From CAVYGM01 sp963768025 (GTDB taxonomy: Bacteria > Bacteroidota > Bacteroidia > Cytophagales > Spirosomataceae), in the NCBI GenBank assembly GCA_963768025.1, contig CAVYGM010000035.1, positions 62,001 to 126,000 on the forward strand: a stretch of DNA of 64,000 bases, in the 5' to 3' direction. Of this stretch, positions 55,795-64,000 are shown piece after piece. Position 1 is the first letter of the stretch. Every line of letters starts with the position of its first letter. The notes below the pieces were generated by a model. That model ran no database searches. It saw only the letters and a list, made by a program, of their open reading frames with translations, and was not told where the DNA came from. Made by a program: the position numbers and the translations under genes.

Positions 55795-57318
55795 TTGGAA
55801 CTACTAACCGTACAAAACATCACGAAGCGATTTCCCGGCGTCCTGGCCCTGGATGATGTGTCGCTGTCCATCGAAGCCGGAAAAGTGACGGCCCTGATCG
55901 GCGAAAACGGAGCGGGGAAGTCGACTTTGATGAAAATCCTGTCCGGTGTGTACCCCGACTACGAGGGGACGATGTTCTGGAAAAATCAGCCGGTCAGGTT
56001 CTCTACCACCAAAGAGGCGCAGCAACACGGCATTGCCATCATTCACCAGGAACTCAACCTGATTCCGCATTTGTCGGTGGCCGAAAATATCTTCCTGGGC
56101 CGCGAGCCGCTGACCCGTTTCGGTACGGTAGACAAAAAAGCCATGTACCGTGAAACGGAGCGGTTGCTGCAAAAATTAAAGCTGAATGTACAGGCGGCCG
56201 CCCCCATTGCCGATCTGAAAGTGGGACAGCAACAGGTAGTGGAGATTGCCAAAGCCTTACTGACCAACGCCGAGCTGATCATTATGGACGAGCCCACCTC
56301 GGCCATCACCGGCAGCGAAGTGGAGGTACTATTCGGCATCATCGAAGAATTGATTCAGGAAAACAAAGCCATCGTGTACGTGTCTCACAAGCTCGACGAG
56401 CTGTTTCGGATCGCCGACAACTACGTGGTGCTCCGCGACGGCAAATCCATTGAATCGGGTTCCATGCAAGGCGTCACGCAGGATGCGCTAATCCAGAAAA
56501 TGGTCGGTCGAAAAATAGAGACACTGCGAAAATCAACCGAAAAAGCCCATACCGAAACGCCGGTTTTGGAAGTCGAAAACCTGACCCTGAACAATCCCCG
56601 CCGACCTGCCGACCCGCTCTTGCACGCTATTTCGTTTCAGGTAGGTCGTGGCGAAATCGTCGGTATTTTCGGACTGATGGGTGCCGGCCGGACTGAACTA
56701 CTCGAAAGCCTGTTTGGCCTCCACGCTAAAAACCAGAGTGGAATCCTTTCGATAAACGGGCAGCCTGTGGTAATCAAATCACCTGCCGATGCCATTCGGG
56801 CCGGCATGGCCCTGGTGCCGGAGGACCGGAAGAAGGATGGCCTGGTACTTGGGCTGGACGTCAGGACGAACATCAGCCTTACCTTGCTCGAAGAGCTGGA
56901 AAAATGGGGAATCATACCGGCCGCCAAAGTGGATAGTCTGGCCGGTAAGTATATTCAGGAACTCCGCATAAAAACACCCAACGACCGGCAGATGACCAAA
57001 AACCTGAGCGGTGGCAACCAGCAAAAAATAGTGCTGGCCAAATGGCTGGCAACAAATCCAAAAGTACTGCTCCTCGACGAGCCTACCCGGGGAATTGACG
57101 TTCACGCCAAGAGTGAAATCTATAAGCTGATCATCGAACTGGCCGCGCAGGGGCTGGGGATCGTGGTGGTGTCGTCGGAGCTACCCGAAATACTGGCCCT
57201 CTCGGATCGGATTCTGGTCATGTCAGAAGGCCGACTCACGGCCAATGTTCAGGGGGTTGAGGCTTCGGAAGATGCTATTCTGAAAGCGGCCATTCCCAAA
57301 TCCTTGTATGAAAATTGA
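55795..57318 (+). CDS. rbsA: Ribose-type ABC transporter ATP-binding protein (RbsA-like)
   Basis: A 507-residue double ABC ATPase. First half: Walker A GENGAGKST, signature region LKVGQQQVVEIAKALL, Walker B LIIMDEPTSAI. Second half: the degenerate Walker A FGLMGAGRTELLESLFGLH typical of this family, signature LSGGNQQKIVLAKWLATN, Walker B VLLLDEPTRGIDVHAK. It energises import with the RbsC-like permease and the RbsB-like receptor. The start codon is TTG at 55795 (ELLTVQNITKRFPGV follows), only 3 bp after the stop of the DUF2291 gene, implying translational coupling. Intact. Confidence 0.95.
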   Translation: MELLTVQNITKRFPGVLALDDVSLSIEAGKVTALIGENGAGKSTLMKILSGVYPDYEGTMFWKNQPVRFSTTKEAQQHGIAIIHQELNLIPHLSVAENIFLGREPLTRFGTVDKKAMYRETERLLQKLKLNVQAAAPIADLKVGQQQVVEIAKALLTNAELIIMDEPTSAITGSEVEVLFGIIEELIQENKAIVYVSHKLDELFRIADNYVVLRDGKSIESGSMQGVTQDALIQKMVGRKIETLRKSTEKAHTETPVLEVENLTLNNPRRPADPLLHAISFQVGRGEIVGIFGLMGAGRTELLESLFGLHAKNQSGILSINGQPVVIKSPADAIRAGMALVPEDRKKDGLVLGLDVRTNISLTLLEELEKWGIIPAAKVDSLAGKYIQELRIKTPNDRQMTKNLSGGNQQKIVLAKWLATNPKVLLLDEPTRGIDVHAKSEIYKLIIELAAQGLGIVVVSSELPEILALSDRILVMSEGRLTANVQGVEASEDAILKAAIPKSLYEN

Positions 57319-57354
57319 AACCCAAAAATCGCACTCCTTACCCCTTCCCCGGAA

Positions 57355-58329
57355 ATGAATCTATCCATTGACAAAGCCCGACTCCTCCGGTTTCAATCAC
57401 TGATCGCGCTTTTCCTGCTGTGCCTCGCCCTCACGATCCTTTCCGACAAATTCCTGACGGTATCCAATCTGTGGAACGTACTGAGGCAGATTTCGGTCAA
57501 TATCTGCATTTCCATCGGCATGACGCTCGTCGTATTAACGGCCGGAATAGACCTGTCGGTGGGTTCCATTCTGGCGCTGTCCGGGGCCATTTCGGCTGGT
57601 TTATTGAAAAACGGCATTGAGCTACCCTCCCAAAACCTGTTCATTGGCTTTACCATCCTGGGGGCTATTCTGGCGGGCATCCTCACGGGTACCTTTCTCG
57701 GCTTTCTCAACGGCTGGACCGTCACTCGGTTCAAGGTACCCCCCTTCGTGGCTACCCTGGCCATGCTCACCGTCGCCCGAGGCCTCACCATGCTCTGGAC
57801 CGGCGGCTTTCCCATCAGCGGCCTGGGCGATACGTTTCTGTACCTGGGTACCGGCTGGCTGTTGGGGATTCCCGTCCCGGTCTGGATCACAACGGTACTG
57901 GTACTGATCGCCATTTTCATCACCAAAAAGACCCGCTTAGGTACCTACATCTACGCCATCGGCGGCAACGAAAGCGCTTCCCGGCTGTCGGGTATCAACG
58001 TAAAACGGGTCAAGATCATCGTCTACTCCATCGCCGGGGGCCTCGCGGCCATCGGCGGTCTGCTGGTCACCGCCCGCCTCGACTCGGCCCAACCCAACGC
58101 CGGGATCAGCTACGAGCTCGACTCCATCGCGGCGGTCGTCATCGGGGGTACCTCCCTTTCCGGCGGGCGTGGGAGCATTGCCGGCACGGTGCTGGGTGCC
58201 CTGATTATTGGGGTGCTGAACAATGGTTTGGTTCTGCTCAACGTATCGCCGTTCTGGCAGCAGGTGGTTAAGGGGTTGGTGATTTTGCTGGCGGTGATTA
58301 TTGATAAAGCGAATGCGCGGGAGGAGTGA
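57355..58329 (+). CDS. rbsC: Ribose-type ABC transporter permease (RbsC-like)
   Basis: A 324-residue inner-membrane permease with eight to ten helices and the family motifs GMTLVVLTAGIDLSVGSILA, FLGFLNGWTVTRFKVPPFVA, TLAMLTVARGL, YAIGGNESASRLSGINVKRV and VVIGGTSLSGGRGSIAGTVL. It forms the channel for the sugar bound by the RbsB-like receptor. It closes the co-directional cluster that starts at 44658. The next 440 bp contain repeats and no gene. Confidence 0.95.
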   Translation: MNLSIDKARLLRFQSLIALFLLCLALTILSDKFLTVSNLWNVLRQISVNICISIGMTLVVLTAGIDLSVGSILALSGAISAGLLKNGIELPSQNLFIGFTILGAILAGILTGTFLGFLNGWTVTRFKVPPFVATLAMLTVARGLTMLWTGGFPISGLGDTFLYLGTGWLLGIPVPVWITTVLVLIAIFITKKTRLGTYIYAIGGNESASRLSGINVKRVKIIVYSIAGGLAAIGGLLVTARLDSAQPNAGISYELDSIAAVVIGGTSLSGGRGSIAGTVLGALIIGVLNNGLVLLNVSPFWQQVVKGLVILLAVIIDKANAREE

Positions 58330-58769
58330 GGGAGTGTGGTAATGGAAAGGTATTTTTTATAGTGATATCTGCCTGCTGGTCTTTCTGTCGGCCGTGCCTA
58401 CGGCACTTTTGGGGTTTTGTTGTCATCTATTGTCACCGGGATGAATCCCGGCGCTACCAAATCGGTCGTGCCGATGGCACTTTTTGGGATGCTGGTTGGA
58501 TTGGCGGGTTGATTCGGCGGTTGGTGGTTTTTAAAGGCAGATTTTCCCATACTGGTTAAATCCCCAGCCCTGAAAGGGCGACATCCAGTTCTATAAAAAT
58601 CAAGGCAGGTCCGAATATCTTTACATGATTTCCGACCAACATAGCTCGATTGCTCCACGAAAACCAGCAGATCAAACCCCAACAAAATGCCGAAGGCATG
58701 GCCAATCTGATAGCTCCGGATCGAAATCCGGGGAACCCAAATCAAACCCATTATAGCTCTCTCCTACCC
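58330..58769. repeat. Cluster of REP-like hairpin repeats, two orientations
   Basis: This gene-free stretch holds at least six small stems with 4- or 5-bp arms: GTGCCTACGGCAC (58394-58406), CCGGGATGAATCCCGG (58436-58451), GTGCCGATGGCAC (58468-58480), GCCCTGAAAGGGC (58567-58579), ATGCCGAAGGCAT (58687-58699) and CCGGATCGAAATCCGG (58716-58731). A ~60-bp unit of two stems (ACCAAAT...GTGCCnnnGGCAC plus CCGGnATnnnATCCCGG) occurs once in each orientation, around 58425-58488 and 58680-58740. Similar dispersed hairpins occur between genes in this lineage. No coding sequence. Confidence 0.65.
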
Positions 58770-61765
58770 TCACTTCTCCCCAAACCCTTTAAAAAAATAC
58801 GGCAACCCCAGTACCTGCGTATGATCCTTGTTTTGCTCTTCGGGGGGTAGTTTGTCGAAAGGAACCAGGAAGTAGTGGTACTTCTGCTCTTTGAGAGCGC
58901 TTTTATTTTTATCCCAAAGACCCCCATCGGTATAGGGAAGCCAGCCCAGCGTAAGTTTTTCCGCGTTCCAGCGGCGGTGTTCGAGCTCGCCAAGCGTTTC
59001 TAATTCTCGCGTCGTTCCAAAATTCTGAGGCATTTTTGATACTCGCATAGGACTTCCTCATCATTCTAAACTTTACCCACGCATGGTCTGCTGCCTGAAT
59101 GTTTGACTCGCGTTCGTCCTCGGCGATGCTTTGCCAAACAGTATCGGTAAAATCATCAATTTCAATCTTTGATTTTCTTCTGTCCAAATGCTCCAGAATC
59201 CACTTGGCCATGGCAACATTGGCTCTGTTTTTGGCTTCTTTTTTTACTTTATCCTTTTCATCTGGGCCGATTCGTCCCTTCTCTCTCCTCGTACGCTTCC
59301 TGAATTGCTTTGGCCTGCTCCCCAAAAACCGCCAGCTCAGGGAATTTACCCGCAATACTGTCGTCGCGGTACAAACACGCGTAGAGCAACGCCAATCGCC
59401 GGGCGATCCGATCCATCTCCTCGTTGCGGATAGCTTTAATCGAGCACTCGTGTATAAAATTCCCGAAGCAAAATACCGGCACGTAAGGAGCCGACGCATT
59501 GAGGCGAGTCTCCAGGTACTCCTCCTCATCCTGATCGGGAAAATTATAGTGACAGAAGGCCTGCACATCGGTTTGGCTGGTTGGCGTTGGATTGCCATTT
59601 TTGCCTTGTTTAAGCCATTGGATTCGGGGCAGCAGCGTAGCCAGAACCCGCGCAGATTCAACTCCCGAGCTCAGGCAGGCGTACACAGATACCACGTGGG
59701 TGGGCTCAATAAGGCCATACAGCGAAAAATCCGGAGCCCGCAACTCACTCTCGGCCAGCGGCAACAGGTCAAACTGAATCGGAACTTCATGTTTGGGTAA
59801 TACCTCCTGGAAGGTATAGTCCCGAACCGCCTGGGCGGGGCCAGCCAGGGCAAAGGGGCCGCCGTTCTTAAAAAGCTCGGGATGCTCGGTTATAAACTGA
59901 TCCACCAAAGTTTGTTCCTGTACGGGATAGTACACCTTTACCGTCAGATACCTCCCATAAGGGTACTGCCCCATCCGGATACAGGTCAGGGCAATTTCGC
60001 GGGCCAGGGTACCAAATCCCAGCAAAATCACCCGAACTCCTTTGCGATCCCCTTGCTCGTCGAACCGATCCAACGGATAGCGCATCAGCAACCGGCGGGC
60101 CATGTTTTCGTACACACTAAATGTCCTAATTTTACTGGCTGTGCTTTTGCGAAGCAATTGGTGCAAAAGTCCCCGTAACCGGAGGTCGTGGAGGTGAATG
60201 TACCACTGCTTTTTCATCAGATGGGCATTGTCCATTTCCTGGGCGATGCGAAAATTCTCCTCGTCGGAGTCACTCATCACAAATACCTCCTCGGCCTTGT
60301 GGAAAAACGTTTTTTGCAGAGAAGCATAGGAAGTCAGGTTCCCTTTGAAGTACCACACCCGGCGGGTTTTGAGCAACTCTTCCACTTTTTCATTTCGCCC
60401 TTCATCCAGCATCGCCACCCGTTTTTTGCAGCGTTCCAGGTCCAGCACCACGTCCAGGGCCATGGCACCATCACCGATGACGACGGTAAACTCTCCCGAC
60501 AAAAAAGTACGGAACCACCAGAAGTGCAGACGGCTTACCCCTTCCTTCCCAATGGCCAACGAAAAGGCCAGAATAAAGGCGTAGCCCGCCAGAAATCCGC
60601 CCAGGATGCGGGCACTTTCCAAAAAGGCGTTTGATCTGAAGACCACAACTTCCTTGTCTGTATCCGTTGGACTGGGCACCGGAAAATCAAACACGGAGGA
60701 ATCGAAGGTGATGAGGTTGGCGGCCGAGAAAAAAGCATTGCCAATGGATATTTTTTCATGGGCAAAACTAAAACCGATGGTACCCAGCACCAGCACCAGT
60801 GAGGCAATGACGATGGGGTACATAAATTTTAGGAGTAAAGGCCGCGCATACGGAAAACGATAGTACGCCCACCAGGCAAATAGGTAAATAACCAGCAATA
60901 CGACCAGGGTAAAGGCATCCCTACCCTGGAAGCCGGTGAGCACATCAACCAGTAAAAGCAGACCAAACAACAGGCCACCGATGCCAAGCCAGGAGATCTG
61001 GCCGGCAGCCCACTCGTACCCCTGCTTCCAAAGGGGAATTTTTTCCGGCGCGGGCTTGGTCGTAAGTACCCACTCGTACTTCTCCCCCGAAGGCAGGTGC
61101 ATCTGCGACGGGTCGAAGCGCCGCCCCAGCGGGATGTGGTTCTGCTGCCGGGGCAGTACCAGTTGGTGGAGCTTCTGAGCCGCCGCCTTGCACGCCACCT
61201 GTCTGCCATTGAGCCCCTTGCCCTTGACCCACATCCTGACCACGTCGGAGGTACCACCCAGGCCGCCACCGTCTACCCCATCCCAGAGGGCCAGGAGGTG
61301 GTCGCAGTACAGAACCAGGAGCTCGCCTAGTTTTACGTACTGCTGGTTTCGCTGCTCACTCGTGAAGGTACCCGTGAACGTTCCATAGAGCCTGATCCGC
61401 TTCACGTTATCCCTCGGACGGCTGTAATAGGCAAAGGCCTCCCCGTACCCTTTGAAGGTATCCTGTTTGGCATCGTCAGCGCTCATCGTGTCCACTACAA
61501 TCAACTCATCCCCGGCCTCCAGGCACTGCGCCACCCACTGATCCGCACCGGGGGCCAGGGCCGTAACCAGGCGCAAAGTTTGTCCTTTATGCGCTTTTCG
61601 AATTTCTGCCAGTTTAAGCCTGATTTTTTCTTTGATGTCCCCTTCGTGCGCCGGAAAAAGATCACGATGGCCGGTTACGCCCACCACGACGTAGCGGGTA
61701 TCCGACAGCAATTTTTCAATTTCGTGGAGATCAATGACCACTTTCAAAGGCGGGGAGTCTGTCAT
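58770..61765 (-). CDS. SLOG - four-helix channel - double RCK - RyR protein (two frameshifts near the C-terminus)
   Basis: About 1000 residues, starting at MTDSPPLKVV (61765; an upstream start at 61807 is possible). Order: SLOG/LOG-like Rossmann domain (~20-180; VVGVTGHRDL, LRLVTALAPGADQWVAQCLE). Four membrane helices at about 258-278, 283-301, 314-334 and 386-405. A pore-helix-like segment sits between helices 3 and 4 (GNAFFSAANLITFDSS). RCK/TrkA-N domain 1 (FTVVIGDGAMALDVVLDLER ... FVMSDSDEENFRIAQEM), then RCK-like domain 2 (VRVILLGFGTLAREIAL). After frame changes near 59265 and 59035, a C-terminal RyR domain (ELEHRRWNAEKLTLGWLPYT ... LVPFDKLPPEEQNKDHT). I infer a nucleotide-gated ion channel, a prokaryotic analogue of TRPM/RyR logic. 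It is divergent from the STAND gene at 61891, with 125 bp between. Confidence 0.82.
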
Positions 61766-61890
61766 AGCGGCGAGGCGGTAAGGGGATACACCCAAATATA
61801 ACTCCACCCGATAACTTTTTAAGCTTTTCCCCTGATTTTTTGGAAGTTATCGGTATTTTGCAACTACGTTCCTCAACTCCGCCCCCACCT

Positions 61891-64000
61891 ATGAAACTTA
61901 CCGACCACAAAAATACCTACCGCATCTTTCTGGCATCTTCCTATCAGTTGGGAAAGGAACGGGATGAGTTTGAAAAACAGATTGCTCGTCTCAACGATGA
62001 GTTGGTAAAGAAAGATGTCTACCTCAAAGCCGTGATCTGGGAAAAATTGGACGCAGCCAATGACCCGATACGGAAGCAGAATTTTTATAACGATCAAATC
62101 AAAACCTGCCACATTCTGGTGTTGGCCTACTGGGGCGAAATCGGGTGGTTCACCAACGAAGAGTACCAGCTGGCTACCCGCCTGTTTATCGAAACGGGTC
62201 TTCCGCGAATCTACACGTTTAAAAAAACGCTCCCAGTTACTTTTGATCTCAAACCGGATAGTGTGGCGAATCTCGTCCAACTGGAAGCCGAGATAAACAA
62301 GAAGGACAAAGAACAATGGCCCTGGCTATTTGAACATCCCGATAGCTTTACCAAGAAAATTGCGGACGATATCCGAAAACTCTTCTCTGACCCTGAGAAT
62401 ACCAAATTCATTTACGGCTCCCCCGCCACCCTCCTCAGCCCAAAGGGCGTAGACAACCCCAACGTCTTCATTGGCCGGGAGGAGGAGCTGAAACTTATCC
62501 GCGAAAAGCTCGACAAGGGCGGCAAACTGATGCTTATCAACGCCGAGGGGGGCATTGGCAAAACCACCCTCGCCGCCCGCTACTGGAACGAAAGCCTGTA
62601 CGAGTACCAGCACAACGCCTGGCTTTTTTGTGACAACGGCATTGTAAACGCCCTCAAAGAGCTGGCCCCCAAGCTGAACGTGGATTTGACCGGCCGGGAC
62701 GAAGCCCAGCAACTTGTAGCCCTGCGACATGCCCTCTCGCAGGTACACGACGATTTCCTGCTGGTACTCGATAATGCGAATGACGAAGACGACATTCGGG
62801 TATTTAAGCAGGAGTTTGCGGGCTTTCACTGGCATGTGCTCATCACGAGCCGCTGCCAGGGAGTGCTCGAAAAGGAGCAGGAACTACCCATTTCGCACCT
62901 GCCGCCACCGTTGGCCAAAGAGCTTTTTGAAAAATACTACAAAGAGGATAACCCCGACTTTGACGCCCTGCTCGACCGGTTATTAAATGCGATTGGTTAC
63001 CACACGCTGCTGGTGGAGCTTTTTGCCAAAAACCTGCACGAAGCCTCCGAACATGGCACTACGCTAGCTGACATCCTGCAAAAACTTGAAAAGCAGGGCC
63101 TGTACCTGGGTGAGGATAGCTTCCGCATCCAAACGCCCTATACCGGCTACGTGGAGAAAGCCGCCGCCACGACTGACGATATTCTCGATATTCTATATGA
63201 TTTCTCCCAACTGAGCGAGGAACAAAGGTACCTGCTGGTGAACCTGGCGCTGTTACCTGCGGAGGGCTATACCATGAAGTTTATGATAGAACTGCTGGCC
63301 CCTACTGACCGAAAAGCCTTCCATTATATTCTTAAAGGAATGCACCACAAAGGCTGGCTGAGTGGTACGGAGAAAACCTACCGCCTCAGCCCCGTAGTGC
63401 AGGAGCTAGTACTAAAAAAGAATGCCGAAACCCTCCCTCCGATGCCGGGGCCTTGCTGCAAAATCTGGGAGAAAAGCTGGCTAACGATGGAGCCAATTTT
63501 ACTCATATTTCCTTTACCCAGGCGGCTCCCTTTGCCCTGTTGGCGAGTAGTATCACCCAACGATTGAAAGAGAGCCCTACCTCCGAACTAGCTTCCCTCA
63601 ACTTCAACGCCGGTATCTACTTTGAAAATACGGGGGATGTGGTACAGGCTAAACAGGCGTTTGAAAAGTGTAGCGAGATTAGTGCTGCCACTGGTCATCT
63701 TGAAAACGTATCCGTTTCCTATTCCAAACTCGGGGGCATCTACGAGGCCACCGGGGACTGGAAGAACGCCCTGGAAAATTATCAGGAAGAATTCAGAATT
63801 ACCAAAGAAATCTACCAAAGCAGCCCCGAGAACCTGTCCTACAAGAACGGGCTGGCCATTTCCTATGCAAAACTCGGGGGCATCTACGAGGCCACCGGGG
63901 ACTGGAAGAACGCCCTGGAAAATTATCAGGAGCAACTCAGAATTATCAAGGAAATCTACCAAAGCAGCCCCGAGAACCTGACCTACAAGAACGGGCTGGC
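61891..64000 (+). CDS. STAND NTPase, TIR/DUF4062-like N-terminus and TPR repeats (copy 2, one frameshift, runs off window)
   Basis: Starts MKLTDHKNTYRIFLASSYQL. Domains: TIR/DUF4062-like effector (1-~150: CHILVLAYWGEIGWFTNEEY, GLPRIYTFKKT); NB-ARC-type ATPase with FIGREEELKLIREKL, Walker A NAEGGIGKTTLA (about residues 217-228), Walker B DFLLVLDNANDEDD (near 290) and VLITSRCQG; winged-helix-like segment (LVNLALLPAEGYTMKFM, HKGWLSGTEKTYRLSPVV); then TPR units. One base is missing near 63440, where the protein continues in the next frame (NLGEKLANDGANFTHISF ... FNAGIYFENTGDVVQAKQAF). The ATPase and repeats are nearly the same as in the copy at 39636, but the N-terminal effector is clearly diverged. 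The final TPR units are cut by the window end. Confidence 0.87.
63703..64000 (+). repeat. 144-bp TPR repeats of STAND copy 2 (incomplete)
   Basis: Two complete-to-partial units with the same 144-bp sequence as the array at 41434-42466 (GIYEATGDWKNALENYQE, KEIYQSSPENL, YKNGLAISY) run to the end of the window. The variable patch again follows ATTATCAG (EEFRIT, EQLRII). The array certainly continues beyond the window. Confidence 0.9.

Noticed and set aside
59099..59800. 233-codon plus-strand frame within the SLOG-RyR gene
   Set aside because: Antisense to conserved coding sequence and without a recognisable domain.
1..64000. Prophage, integron or insertion sequence
   Set aside because: No integrase, transposase, phage structural gene or tRNA-flanked attachment site was found on either strand.

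Overview
ORGANISM. The window looks like chromosomal DNA of a Bacteroidota bacterium, most likely order Cytophagales, family Spirosomataceae/Cytophagaceae (Dyadobacter/Runella-like). Evidence: TAnnTTTG -7 promoter boxes, a TonB-dependent receptor with an N-terminal CarboxypepD_reg-like domain, BNR/sortilin-type secreted proteins, ThuA, DUF1080, DUF1593, DUF2264 and GH127 sugar enzymes, and DUF2291 next to a ribose-type ABC transporter. There are no rRNA or tRNA genes, CRISPR arrays, phage genes or recognisable transposases. A caution applies throughout: many conserved genes are cut by single-base frame changes while the protein stays well conserved on both sides. This fits residual indels of an unpolished long-read assembly better than true decay. 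Only the 0.9-3.1 kb region looks genuinely degenerate. LAYOUT. 0-3.7 kb: an imperfect ~120-bp-arm inverted repeat, then a shattered LRR-Roc-COR gene ending in a TIR-domain ORF. 3.8-8.8 kb: a LamG-type secreted protein, a ThuA-like protein and a four-PAS histidine kinase. 8.9-18 kb: a TonB-dependent receptor, DUF1080, fructose-1,6-bisphosphatase, DUF2264, and a malonate cassette (malonyl-CoA synthetase-like ligase, MadL, MadM). 18-22.4 kb: a membrane-anchored TIR protein, an AraC regulator divergent from a phytanoyl-CoA-dioxygenase-like protein, and a Uma2 nuclease-fold protein. 22.4-34.5 kb: two LolA-like paralogues flanking a 1028-residue BNR/VPS10 protein, YbjQ, an unknown protein, an outer-membrane barrel, a CPA1 antiporter, a DUF389 membrane protein and an acyl-CoA dehydrogenase. 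34.9-39.5 kb: a VapBC-like pair, an FGGY kinase, a striking 30-bp perfect hairpin and a GH127 enzyme. 44.6-58.3 kb: one long co-directional sugar/nucleoside catabolism cluster: DeoR regulator, fucose/arabinose-isomerase-type enzyme, esterase, split transketolase with a nucleoside hydrolase between its halves, two DUF1593 proteins and an RbsB-DUF2291-RbsA-RbsC importer. A further DUF1593 gene lies at 42.8-44.2 kb on the other strand. MOST INTERESTING. Two closely related STAND NTPases (TIR/DUF4062-like N-terminus, NB-ARC-type ATPase, nearly identical 144-bp TPR repeats) lie about 22 kb apart in direct orientation at 39.6-42.8 and 61.9-64.0+ kb. The second is transcribed divergently from a ~1000-residue protein that reads as SLOG, four membrane helices with a pore-like loop, two RCK-type Rossmann folds and a C-terminal RyR domain, that is, a predicted nucleotide-gated ion channel. 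I propose this divergent pair as a candidate conflict/defence module in which a STAND sensor with a TIR-like effector may produce a nucleotide signal that opens the channel.
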